DNA from: Mycteria americana
Taxonomy: Eukaryota > Chordata > Aves > Ciconiiformes > Ciconiidae
Assembly: GCF_035582795.1 (NCBI RefSeq)
Contig: NC_134368.1
Coordinates: forward strand, 496,001 to 560,000
Direction of reading: 5' to 3'
Length of the DNA: 64,000 bases
Shown here piece by piece: positions 55,690 to 64,000 of this stretch. The notes under the pieces were generated by a model. The model was not told the DNA's origin, made no database searches, and saw nothing but the letters and a program-made list of their open reading frames with translations. The position numbers and the translations under genes are program-made. How positions within the stretch are numbered: the stretch's first letter is position 1; the number at the start of each line of letters is the position of its first letter.

Positions 55690-56030
55690 GGTCACGTGCA
55701 CCCTCCGGGCATGCACAGCCACTGGCCCCAGATAGACGCACACCCCATCCCAGACACGTGCACCCCTGGACATGCACATCCCGGACATGCACAGCCGATG
55801 GACGTGCAAACTGGGTGGACTGGGATGTGCACACGCAGTCCTGGACATGCACAACTGTTGGACACACACTTGGTGGCCCCAAACACTCCCACCCGTTGGA
55901 CACCCGCAGCTGGTGGACATGGATGCTCTCACCCATGGGCCAACCACAGACTTGGGACATGGATTGACACCAGGGGACACACACAGCCAGTGCACGGGGA
56001 CACCAGGAACACACCCCCCTTGTGTGATCA
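55690..56030. repeat. Degenerate tandem repeat (tggacatgcacaac units)
   Basis: Diverged copies of a roughly 30-bp unit containing ggacatgcaca or ggacacacac, for example around 55763, 55783, 55846 and 55858. Between the micropeptide gene and the inverted protamine-like end. Confidence 0.65.
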
Positions 56031-56150
56031 TTCCAGACTTTATTAATGGAGCTGGGGCCGCGGTGGTGCGCTGACCTGGAGGCAGCGGTGGCCGGGAGTC
56101 TCGGGGGCGTGGGATCTGCAGGTGCCTGGTGCTGGGGTCAGGTCATGGGT
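56026..56150 (-). pseudogene. Inverted protamine-like 3' end (diverged copy or relic)
   Basis: On the - strand this reads gtgggacacgcagccacccatgacctgaccccagca, then ccaccgcggccccagctccattaataaagtctggaatgatcaca. The protamine copies at 58015-58140 read gtgggacgcgcagacgccgctgctgacctcaccccagca, then ccacggtggccctggctccctcaataaagctggaatgattgca. The match spans the last codons, 3' UTR and poly(A) signal. Upstream on the - strand no Arg-rich frame of protamine length is visible, so this is either a relic or a gene that shares only its 3' end. It points the opposite way to the array. Confidence 0.55.
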
Positions 56151-56599
56151 GGCTGCGTGTCCCACGCTGCCAATGGCTCTTCCCATACCAGTGGTGTTGG
56201 CTGCACAGCCCATGGGGCCAAAAGTAGCCCATACCTGGGTCTGGCGGGGAGCTCTATCCTGTGCCGCGGTCAGGCACCAAGGGCCGGGCCAAGGCTGGGG
56301 GCAGGGGTCACCCCACGCAGGGCAGGGGGCCGGGGAAGAGCTGGGGGGCAACTGGGTGCGGATCAGCAGTGCCAGAAAGTCTGGAGGTGATGGTGTGGGA
56401 AACATGCCACGGTTTAATGACAGACGTGTCACTGAGAGCCTGGGGGATCATGGAGAGGATGGGAGACCTCTTCTCCCCGCTACAGTAGTAGATGGTGTCT
56501 ACTGGGGGTGCGTGTCCCGCGTGTGCACATGTCCAGGACCAGCGCACGTCTCCAGGGATGCAGGTGGCCCAGCCTGCCTGCTCCCGTGCTGGCTCTCGC

Positions 56600-56845
56600 C
56601 CCCGTCTCCACGTGCCAGCCCGTCTCCACGGCCCCAGTACGTCTCCATGGCCCCAGCCCATCTCCACGTCCCAGCCCATCTCCACGCCCCCAGCCCGTCC
56701 CCGCATCCCCGGCCCATCTCCACCTCCCAGTCCACCTTCACCTCCCCACACCGTTGCCGTATCCCAGCCCAGCTCCACGTCCCAGCCTGTCTCCACGTCC
56801 CCAGCCCACCTGCATGTCCCCAGCCCATCTCCAGGTCCAGAAGGG
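56600..56845. repeat. About 22-bp minisatellite inside each array unit
   Basis: Some ten copies of a unit close to cccagcccatctccacgtcc. The same tract recurs at +1,710, +3,420, +5,130 and +6,840. It carries most of the A/B diagnostic bases. Confidence 0.9.
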
Positions 56846-56863
56846 CATGGGGCTCTTGGAGCC

Positions 56864-57092
56864 GCGCCAGAGGAGGGCCACCAAAATGATGCGAGGGCTG
56901 GAGCACCTCTCCTAGGAGGACAGCCTGAGAGAGTTGGCCTTCTTCAGCCTGCAGAAGAGAAGGCTGCGGGGAGACCTTCTAGCAGCCTTCCAGTACTTCA
57001 AGGGGGGCTCTAGGAAAGACACGGACAGACTTTTTTTAGCAAGGCCTCTTGTGACGGCACGGGGAGCCATGGTTTGAAGCTAAGGGAGGGCA
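56864..57092 (+). mobile_element. CR1 LINE fragment captured in the array unit
   Basis: Contains agaggagggccaccaaaatg, ggctggagcacctctcc, aggctgcggggagaccttct and cagactttttttagcaaggc, typical of the avian CR1 3' region just upstream of its terminal tail. Amplified with the unit; further copies start at 58574, 60284, 61994 and 63704. Confidence 0.93.
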
Positions 57093-57457
57093 GGGGCTCC
57101 ATTTGGGGAAGCCCTGTGGGGACAGCCCGTCCCCATGGCACCGTGAGGCAGGCGGGGGCTTGGGCAGGACCCGGCTCAGCCCCCCGTCCCCGAGCCCACC
57201 AGCCCCAGCGCTGCCAGCCCTTGCGCCCCGGGACTGTGTCCCCGCCAGCCTGGGGGACCATGGCGGCGGCAGGTGACCACGGCACCCATGGCTCTCCCCA
57301 GGCTCCAGCTGTGGGACCCTCCTCTTCCTCCTGCACTACCACACGCTCCTGGCATCCACACCCGGGGGACAAGCAACGCTGAGCGCCTGCGCCCGTCACC
57401 CTTCCCAGCCCCGCCTGCAGGCACCAAGAGCTGGGACCATGGCGACAGCCAGCACCA

Positions 57458-57488
<31 letters not shown>

Positions 57489-57759
57489 TGCTCCCGGCAC
57501 CTCTGGCCCTTTGCCGCCTCCTCCCGCCGCGCTGCCTGCGCTGCCGCTCGGCCCGGGGGCTCCTTTTGCGTCTCCTGTGCCGGGGCAGTGACCAGCGCAC
57601 CTGCCGCCACACGGTGCCGGTGACGCGGGGCCGGTGCTGCTGCGGTGCCGCCACCCTCCTCCTGCGGGCTGGGGCTGGCCGGTCGCCATGGAGCCCGCTC
57701 GTCGCCGGGCGGCACCGTGGGGACACTGTGATGCCACCGGTGAGGTTGACGCTGTAACG

Positions 57760-57802
57760 CGCTGACATCACAAAGGGCCTCGCCCGGCACCCCCATAAAA
57801 GC
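57760..57802 (+). promoter_or_regulatory. Protamine promoter, copy 1: CRE-like site and TATA box
   Basis: TGACATCA at 57763-57770, a one-base variant of the cAMP response element, and CATAAAA at 57794-57800, 57 bp before the ATG. Mammalian protamine promoters use a similar CRE-like element read by the testis activator CREM-tau together with a TATA box; the parallel is inference. Confidence 0.75.
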
Positions 57803-57856
57803 GGGCTGGGGGGCGCAGAGCCACAGCTCCCTGTCAGGACAGGGTGGCCGGCCAGC

Positions 57857-58045
57857 ATGGCCCGGTCCCGGCGCAGCAGGCTCCGCAGCAGGAGCCGGCG
57901 GCGCCGCCACCACCCAGACCATGACGGGACGCGTCCTCGCCGCCGGTACAGGAGGACCTCACGCCGGCCTGGGGTACTCAGCCGCAGGCGGCGGTATAGG
58001 AGGACCCGCCGCCGGCGGCGTGGGACGCGCAGACGCCGCTGCTGA
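57857..58045 (+). CDS. Protamine (galline-like sperm nuclear basic protein), copy 1
   Basis: Intronless 62-aa protein, 33 Arg (53%), which would replace histones and compact sperm DNA. Starts MARSRRSRLRSRSRRRR, like the MAR.RR.R start of chicken galline, also about 62 aa. Then HHPDHDGTRPRRRYRR, TSRRPGVLSRRRRYRR and an RRRRRGTRRRR tail ending in Cys. Two Tyr lie in RRRY contexts as in galline. Odd points: an acidic/His patch (DHD) in the middle and a single C-terminal Cys, whereas galline ends in Tyr and has no Cys. TATA box 57 bp upstream and AATAAA 75 bp downstream make this a compact complete transcription unit. The DNA and protein are identical in all four copies. Confidence 0.93.
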   Translation: MARSRRSRLRSRSRRRRHHPDHDGTRPRRRYRRTSRRPGVLSRRRRYRRTRRRRRGTRRRRC

Positions 58046-58119
58046 CCTCACCCCAGCAGTGGGCGTCTGCGGAGCCGGTGGCCCCGTGACCGCCACACCA
58101 CGGTGGCCCTGGCTCCCTC

Positions 58120-58125
58120 AATAAA
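58120..58125 (+). terminator. Protamine poly(A) signal, copy 1
   Basis: AATAAA within ctccctcaataaagctggaa, 75 bp after the stop codon. Confidence 0.9.
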
Positions 58126-59167
58126 GCTGGAATGATTGCATGTGCTGTGTTGTGTCTTCCTTGTGTCCCCGTGCGCCGCCCGCGTGGACCAGGGCTGGCA
58201 CTCCGTGTCTACTGGGGCTGCGTGTCCCCTGTGTGCACGTGTCCAGGACCAGCGCACGTCTCCAGGGATGCAGGTGGCCCAGCCTGCCTGCTCCCGTGCT
58301 GGCTCTCGCCCCCGTCTCCACGTGCCAGCCCGTCTCCACGGCCCCAGTACGTCTCCATGGCCCCAGCCCATCTCCACGTCCCAGCCCATCTCCACGCCCC
58401 CAGCCCGTCCCCGCATCCCCAGCCCATCTCCACGTCCCAGTCCACCTTCACCTCCCCACACCGTTGCCATATCCCAGCCCAGCTCCACGTCCCAGCCTGT
58501 CTCCACGTCCCCAGCCCACCTGCATGTCCCCAGCCCATCTCCAGGTCCAGAAGGGCATGGGGCTCTTGGAGCCGCGCCAGAGGAGGGCCACCAAAATGAT
58601 GCGAGGGCTGGAGCACCTCTCCTAGGAGGACAGCCTGAGAGAGTTGGCCTTCTTCAGCCTGCAGAAGAGAAGGCTGCGGGGAGACCTTCTAGCAGCCTTC
58701 CAGTACTTCAAGGGGGGCTCTAGGAAAGACACGGACAGACTTTTTTTAGCAAGGCCTCTTGTGACGGCACGGGGAGCCATGGTTTGAAGCTAAGGGAGGG
58801 CAGGGGCTCCATTTGGGGAAGCCCTGTGGGGACAGCCCATCCCCATGGCACCGTGAGGCAGGCGGGGGCTTGGGCAGGACCCGGCTCAGCCCCCCGTCCC
58901 CGAGCCCACCAGCCCCAGCGCTGCCAGCCCTTGCGCCCCGGGACTGTGTCCCCGCCAGCCTGGGGGACCATGGCGGGGGCAGGTGACCACGGCACCCATG
59001 GCTCTCCCCAGGCTCCAGCTGTGGGACCCTCCTCTTCCTCCTGCACTACCACACGCTCCTGGCATCCACACCCGGGGGACAAGCAACGCTGAGCGCCTGC
59101 GCCCGTCACCCTTCCCAGCCCCGCCTGCAGGCACCAAGAGCTGGGACCATGGCGACAGCCAGCACCA

Positions 59168-59198
<31 letters not shown>

Positions 59199-59469
59199 TG
59201 CTCCCGGCACCTCTGGCCCTTTGCCGCCTCCTCCCGCCGCGCTGCCTGCGCTGCCGCTCGGCCCGGGGGCTCCTTTTGCGTCTCCTGTGCCGGGGCAGTG
59301 ACCAGCGCACCTGCCGCCACACGGTGCCGGTGACGCGGGGCCGGTGCTGCTGCGGTGCCGCCACCCTCCTCCTGCGGGCTGGGGCTGGCCGGTCGCCATG
59401 GAGCCCGCTCGTCGCCGGGCGGCACCGTGGGGACACTGTGATGCCACCGGTGAGGTTGACGCTGTAACG

Positions 59470-59512
59470 CGCTGACATCACAAAGGGCCTCGCCCGGCAC
59501 CCCCATAAAAGC
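59470..59512 (+). promoter_or_regulatory. Protamine promoter, copy 2
   Basis: Same TGACATCA (59473-59480) and CATAAAA (59504-59510) as copy 1, no base difference in this segment. Confidence 0.75.
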
Positions 59513-59566
59513 GGGCTGGGGGGCGCAGAGCCACAGCTCCCTGTCAGGACAGGGTGGCCGGCCAGC

Positions 59567-59755
59567 ATGGCCCGGTCCCGGCGCAGCAGGCTCCGCAGCA
59601 GGAGCCGGCGGCGCCGCCACCACCCAGACCATGACGGGACGCGTCCTCGCCGCCGGTACAGGAGGACCTCACGCCGGCCTGGGGTACTCAGCCGCAGGCG
59701 GCGGTATAGGAGGACCCGCCGCCGGCGGCGTGGGACGCGCAGACGCCGCTGCTGA
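59567..59755 (+). CDS. Protamine (galline-like), copy 2
   Basis: Identical 62-aa frame to copy 1, 1,710 bp downstream, in a B-type unit. Its promoter and 3' end are intact, so it looks functional. Coding identity while the flanking minisatellite differs between A and B units points to recent duplication or gene conversion, possibly with selection. Confidence 0.93.
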   Translation: MARSRRSRLRSRSRRRRHHPDHDGTRPRRRYRRTSRRPGVLSRRRRYRRTRRRRRGTRRRRC

Positions 59756-59829
59756 CCTCACCCCAGCAGTGGGCGTCTGCGGAGCCGGTGGCCCCGTGAC
59801 CGCCACACCACGGTGGCCCTGGCTCCCTC

Positions 59830-59835
59830 AATAAA
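59830..59835 (+). terminator. Protamine poly(A) signal, copy 2
   Basis: AATAAA 75 bp after the stop of copy 2. Confidence 0.9.
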
Positions 59836-60877
59836 GCTGGAATGATTGCATGTGCTGTGTTGTGTCTTCCTTGTGTCCCCGTGCGCCGCCCGCGTGGACC
59901 AGGGCTGGCACTCCGTGTCTACTGGGGCTGCGTGTCCCCTGTGTGCACGTGTCCAGGACCAGCGCACGTCTCCAGGGATGCAGGTGGCCCAGCCTGCCTG
60001 CTCCCGTGCTGGCTCTCGCCCCCGTCTCCACGTGCCAGCCCGTCTCCACGGCCCCAGTACGTCTCCATGGCCCCAGCCCATCTCCACGTCCCAGCCCATC
60101 TCCACGCCCCCAGCCCGTCCCCGCATCCCCGGCCCATCTCCACCTCCCAGTCCACCTTCACCTCCCCACACCGTTGCCGTATCCCAGCCCAGCTCCACGT
60201 CCCAGCCTGTCTCCACGTCCCCAGCCCACCTGCATGTCCCCAGCCCATCTCCAGGTCCAGAAGGGCATGGGGCTCTTGGAGCCGCGCCAGAGGAGGGCCA
60301 CCAAAATGATGCGAGGGCTGGAGCACCTCTCCTAGGAGGACAGCCTGAGAGAGTTGGCCTTCTTCAGCCTGCAGAAGAGAAGGCTGCGGGGAGACCTTCT
60401 AGCAGCCTTCCAGTACTTCAAGGGGGGCTCTAGGAAAGACACGGACAGACTTTTTTTAGCAAGGCCTCTTGTGACGGCACGGGGAGCCATGGTTTGAAGC
60501 TAAGGGAGGGCAGGGGCTCCATTTGGGGAAGCCCTGTGGGGACAGCCCGTCCCCATGGCACCGTGAGGCAGGCGGGGGCTTGGGCAGGACCCGGCTCAGC
60601 CCCCCGTCCCCGAGCCCACCAGCCCCAGCGCTGCCAGCCCTTGCGCCCCGGGACTGTGTCCCTGCCAGCCTGGGGGACCATGGCGGGGGCAGGTGACCAC
60701 GGCACCCATGGCTCTCCCCAGGCTCCAGCTGTGGGACCCTCCTCTTCCTCCTGCACTACCACACGCTCCTGGCATCCACACCCGGGGGACAAGCAACGCT
60801 GAGCGCCTGCGCCCGTCACCCTTCCCAGCCCCGCCTGCAGGCACCAAGAGCTGGGACCATGGCGACAGCCAGCACCA

Positions 60878-60908
<31 letters not shown>

Positions 60909-61179
60909 TGCTCCCGGCACCTCTGGCCCTTTGCCGCCTCCTCCCGCCGCGCTGCCTGCGCTGCCGCTCGGCCCGGGGGCTCCTTTTGCGTCTCCTGTGC
61001 CGGGGCAGTGACCAGCGCACCTGCCGCCACACGGTGCCGGTGACGCGGGGCCGGTGCTGCTGCGGTGCCGCCACCCTCCTCCTGCGGGCTGGGGCTGGCC
61101 GGTCGCCATGGAGCCCGCTCGTCGCCGGGCGGCACCGTGGGGACACTGTGATGCCACCGGTGAGGTTGACGCTGTAACG

Positions 61180-61222
61180 CGCTGACATCACAAAGGGCCT
61201 CGCCCGGCACCCCCATAAAAGC
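61180..61222 (+). promoter_or_regulatory. Protamine promoter, copy 3
   Basis: TGACATCA (61183-61190) and CATAAAA (61214-61220), identical to copy 1. Confidence 0.75.
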
Positions 61223-61276
61223 GGGCTGGGGGGCGCAGAGCCACAGCTCCCTGTCAGGACAGGGTGGCCGGCCAGC

Positions 61277-61465
61277 ATGGCCCGGTCCCGGCGCAGCAGG
61301 CTCCGCAGCAGGAGCCGGCGGCGCCGCCACCACCCAGACCATGACGGGACGCGTCCTCGCCGCCGGTACAGGAGGACCTCACGCCGGCCTGGGGTACTCA
61401 GCCGCAGGCGGCGGTATAGGAGGACCCGCCGCCGGCGGCGTGGGACGCGCAGACGCCGCTGCTGA
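61277..61465 (+). CDS. Protamine (galline-like), copy 3
   Basis: Identical coding sequence to copies 1 and 2, in an A-type unit, with intact promoter and poly(A) signal. Confidence 0.93.
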   Translation: MARSRRSRLRSRSRRRRHHPDHDGTRPRRRYRRTSRRPGVLSRRRRYRRTRRRRRGTRRRRC

Positions 61466-61539
61466 CCTCACCCCAGCAGTGGGCGTCTGCGGAGCCGGTG
61501 GCCCCGTGACCGCCACACCACGGTGGCCCTGGCTCCCTC

Positions 61540-61545
61540 AATAAA
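61540..61545 (+). terminator. Protamine poly(A) signal, copy 3
   Basis: AATAAA 75 bp after the stop of copy 3. Confidence 0.9.
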
Positions 61546-62587
61546 GCTGGAATGATTGCATGTGCTGTGTTGTGTCTTCCTTGTGTCCCCGTGCGCCGCC
61601 CGCGTGGACCAGGGCTGGCACTCCGTGTCTACTGGGGCTGCGTGTCCCCTGTGTGCACGTGTCCAGGACCAGCGCACGTCTCCAGGGATGCAGGTGGCCC
61701 AGCCTGCCTGCTCCCGTGCTGGCTCTCGCCCCCGTCTCCACGTGCCAGCCCGTCTCCACGGCCCCAGTACGTCTCCATGGCCCCAGCCCATCTCCACGTC
61801 CCAGCCCATCTCCACGCCCCCAGCCCGTCCCCGCATCCCCAGCCCATCTCCACGTCCCAGTCCACCTTCACCTCCCCACACCGTTGCCATATCCCAGCCC
61901 AGCTCCACGTCCCAGCCTGTCTCCACGTCCCCAGCCCACCTGCATGTCCCCAGCCCATCTCCAGGTCCAGAAGGGCATGGGGCTCTTGGAGCCGCGCCAG
62001 AGGAGGGCCACCAAAATGATGCGAGGGCTGGAGCACCTCTCCTAGGAGGACAGCCTGAGAGAGTTGGCCTTCTTCAGCCTGCAGAAGAGAAGGCTGCGGG
62101 GAGACCTTCTAGCAGCCTTCCAGTACTTCAAGGGGGGCTCTAGGAAAGACACGGACAGACTTTTTTTAGCAAGGCCTCTTGTGACGGCACGGGGAGCCAT
62201 GGTTTGAAGCTAAGGGAGGGCAGGGGCTCCATTTGGGGAAGCCCTGTGGGGACAGCCCATCCCCATGGCACCGTGAGGCAGGCGGGGGCTTGGGCAGGAC
62301 CCGGCTCAGCCCCCCGTCCCCGAGCCCACCAGCCCCAGCGCTGCCAGCCCTTGCGCCCCGGGACTGTGTCCCCGCCAGCCTGGGGGACCATGGCGGGGGC
62401 AGGTGACCACGGCACCCATGGCTCTCCCCAGGCTCCAGCTGTGGGACCCTCCTCTTCCTCCTGCACTACCACACGCTCCTGGCATCCACACCCGGGGGAC
62501 AAGCAACGCTGAGCGCCTGCGCCCGTCACCCTTCCCAGCCCCGCCTGCAGGCACCAAGAGCTGGGACCATGGCGACAGCCAGCACCA

Positions 62588-62618
<31 letters not shown>

Positions 62619-62889
62619 TGCTCCCGGCACCTCTGGCCCTTTGCCGCCTCCTCCCGCCGCACTGCCTGCGCTGCCGCTCGGCCCGGGGGCTCCTTTTGCG
62701 TCTCCTGTGCCGGGGCAGTGACCAGCGCACCTGCCGCCACACGGTGCCGGTGACGCGGGGCCGGTGCTGCTGCGGTGCCGCCACCCTCCTCCTGCGGGCT
62801 GGGGCTGGCCGGTCGCCATGGAGCCCGCTCGTCGCCGGGCGGCACCGTGGGGACACTGTGATGCCACCGGTGAGGTTGACGCTGTAACG

Positions 62890-62932
62890 CGCTGACATCA
62901 CAAAGGGCCTCGCCCGGCACCCCCATAAAAGC
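62890..62932 (+). promoter_or_regulatory. Protamine promoter, copy 4
   Basis: TGACATCA (62893-62900) and CATAAAA (62924-62930), identical to copy 1. Confidence 0.75.
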
Positions 62933-62986
62933 GGGCTGGGGGGCGCAGAGCCACAGCTCCCTGTCAGGACAGGGTGGCCGGCCAGC

Positions 62987-63175
62987 ATGGCCCGGTCCCG
63001 GCGCAGCAGGCTCCGCAGCAGGAGCCGGCGGCGCCGCCACCACCCAGACCATGACGGGACGCGTCCTCGCCGCCGGTACAGGAGGACCTCACGCCGGCCT
63101 GGGGTACTCAGCCGCAGGCGGCGGTATAGGAGGACCCGCCGCCGGCGGCGTGGGACGCGCAGACGCCGCTGCTGA
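62987..63175 (+). CDS. Protamine (galline-like), copy 4
   Basis: Identical coding sequence to copies 1-3, in a B-type unit, with intact promoter and poly(A) signal. A fifth unit begins at 63335, but its gene position lies beyond the window. Confidence 0.93.
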   Translation: MARSRRSRLRSRSRRRRHHPDHDGTRPRRRYRRTSRRPGVLSRRRRYRRTRRRRRGTRRRRC

Positions 63176-63249
63176 CCTCACCCCAGCAGTGGGCGTCTGC
63201 GGAGCCGGTGGCCCCGTGACCGCCACACCACGGTGGCCCTGGCTCCCTC

Positions 63250-63255
63250 AATAAA
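63250..63255 (+). terminator. Protamine poly(A) signal, copy 4
   Basis: AATAAA 75 bp after the stop of copy 4. Confidence 0.9.
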
Positions 63256-63334
63256 GCTGGAATGATTGCATGTGCTGTGTTGTGTCTTCCTTGTGTCCCC
63301 GTGCGCCGCCCGCGTGGACCAGGGCTGGCACTCC

Positions 63335-64000
63335 GTGTCTACTGGGGCTGCGTGTCCCCTGTGTGCACGTGTCCAGGACCAGCGCACGTCTCCAGGGATG
63401 CAGGTGGCCCAGCCTGCCTGCTCCCGTGCTGGCTCTCGCCCCCGTCTCCACGTGCCAGCCCGTCTCCACGGCCCCAGTACGTCTCCATGGCCCCAGCCCA
63501 TCTCCACGTCCCAGCCCATCTCCACGCCCCCAGCCCGTCCCCGCATCCCCGGCCCATCTCCACCTCCCAGTCCACCTTCACCTCCCCACACCGTTGCCGT
63601 ATCCCAGCCCAGCTCCACGTCCCAGCCTGTCTCCACGTCCCCAGCCCACCTGCATGTCCCCAGCCCATCTCCAGGTCCAGAAGGGCATGGGGCTCTTGGA
63701 GCCGCGCCAGAGGAGGGCCACCAAAATGATGCGAGGGCTGGAGCACCTCTCCTAGGAGGACAGCCTGAGAGAGTTGGCCTTCTTCAGCCTGCAGAAGAGA
63801 AGGCTGCGGGGAGACCTTCTAGCAGCCTTCCAGTACTTCAAGGGGGGCTCTAGGAAAGACACGGACAGACTTTTTTTAGCAAGGCCTCTTGTGACGGCAC
63901 GGGGAGCCATGGTTTGAAGCTAAGGGAGGGCAGGGGCTCCATTTGGGGAAGCCCTGTGGGGACAGCCCATCCCCATGGCACCGTGAGGCAGGCGGGGGCT
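63335..64000 (+). repeat. Protamine tandem array, unit 5 (partial, cut by window end)
   Basis: A-type in the minisatellite (ccccggcccatctccacctc, gttgccgtatcc) but B-type at the later site (cagcccatcccc near 63964). The array therefore continues past the window and unit 5 is a mosaic. Confidence 0.95.

Larger units (their letters stand above)
56495..58204 (+). repeat. Protamine tandem array, unit 1 (1,710 bp, type A)
   Basis: First unit of the array. Similarity to the next unit begins at tgtctactgggg around 56495 and continues with a strict 1,710-bp offset. Order inside: minisatellite (56600-56845), CR1 fragment (56864-57092), GC-rich spacer with a (GCCACC)n patch (57450-57490), CRE/TATA promoter, protamine gene, poly(A) signal, short spacer. 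The first 60 bp differ more from the others than internal units do, as expected at an array edge. Confidence 0.97.
58205..59914 (+). repeat. Protamine tandem array, unit 2 (1,710 bp, type B)
   Basis: Near-identical to unit 1. Diagnostic B-type bases: ccccagcccatctccacgtc (versus ccccggcccatctccacctc), gttgccatatcc (versus gttgccgtatcc) and cagcccatcccc (versus cagcccgtcccc). Confidence 0.97.
59915..61624 (+). repeat. Protamine tandem array, unit 3 (1,710 bp, type A)
   Basis: A-type at all diagnostic sites, with a private change, tgtccctgccagc near 60660, where the others read tgtccccgccagc. Confidence 0.97.
61625..63334 (+). repeat. Protamine tandem array, unit 4 (1,710 bp, type B)
   Basis: B-type at all diagnostic sites, with a private change, cgccgcactgcctg near 62660, where the others read cgccgcgctgcctg. 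Confidence 0.97.

Noticed and set aside
56600-56845. CRISPR-like regular repeats
   Set aside because: The repeats are contiguous and degenerate with no unique spacers, in a vertebrate genome. This is a minisatellite.
57396-57737. Minus-strand frame with a run of Ala-Val dipeptides in each unit
   Set aside because: The run comes from a (GCCACC)n simple repeat in the spacer; no other coding evidence.
57010-57858. 282-aa minus-strand frame repeated in each array unit
   Set aside because: It spans CR1 sequence, spacer and the protamine promoter in antisense. It recurs only because the whole unit is repeated.

Overview
The window is vertebrate nuclear DNA, and the content points to a bird. It carries CR1 LINE fragments with the typical avian 3' end, very GC-rich and compact genes with short introns, and a tandem array of an arginine-rich protamine close to chicken galline in length and start (MAR..R..). 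The density suggests a GC-rich microchromosome. The species is not resolvable from the sequence alone.

Layout. (1) 1-12,620, + strand: the 3' half of DCTN1 (dynactin p150Glued), 17 exons to the stop, including a 15-nt microexon, plus its poly(A) signal. (2) 12,640-17,170, + strand: complete NOP56, 12 exons, with a CpG-island promoter holding four inverted CCAAT boxes. Four box C/D snoRNA candidates lie in introns 7-10, in the same order as SNORD110, SNORD86, SNORD56 and SNORD57 in mammals. (3) 17,430-26,379, - strand: complete IDH3B, convergent with NOP56, with two alternative terminal coding exons. (4) 26,795-36,443, - strand: complete VPS16, 24 exons, 838 aa, just upstream of IDH3B. (5) 37,092-41,497, - strand: two NAT8-like membrane acetyltransferase genes, separated by GC-rich DNA with a perfect 38-bp-arm palindrome. 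(6) 42,217-50,402, - strand: complete CPXM1, 14 exons, 897 aa, with an unusual Pro/Thr-rich octapeptide repeat domain encoded by exon 1. (7) 50,403-56,490: mostly gene-poor minisatellite-rich DNA, with one candidate 49-aa membrane micropeptide and an inverted protamine-like 3' end. (8) 56,495-64,000: a tandem array of a 1,710-bp unit, four complete copies and part of a fifth. Each complete unit holds a minisatellite, a CR1 fragment, a CRE plus TATA promoter, an intronless 62-aa protamine gene and a poly(A) signal. The array runs off the window.

Functional view. Most genes are housekeeping: dynein-dynactin transport, box C/D snoRNP assembly, TCA cycle and endosome-lysosome tethering (HOPS/CORVET). 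CPXM1 is a secreted protein. The protamine array is the clearly accessory part: near-identical repeats of a gene for sperm chromatin packaging, homogenised and showing an alternating A/B higher-order pattern. It is the most interesting system in the window. Exon boundaries were read by hand from GT/AG sites and reading-frame continuity, and each spliced gene was checked to remain in frame from exon to exon.
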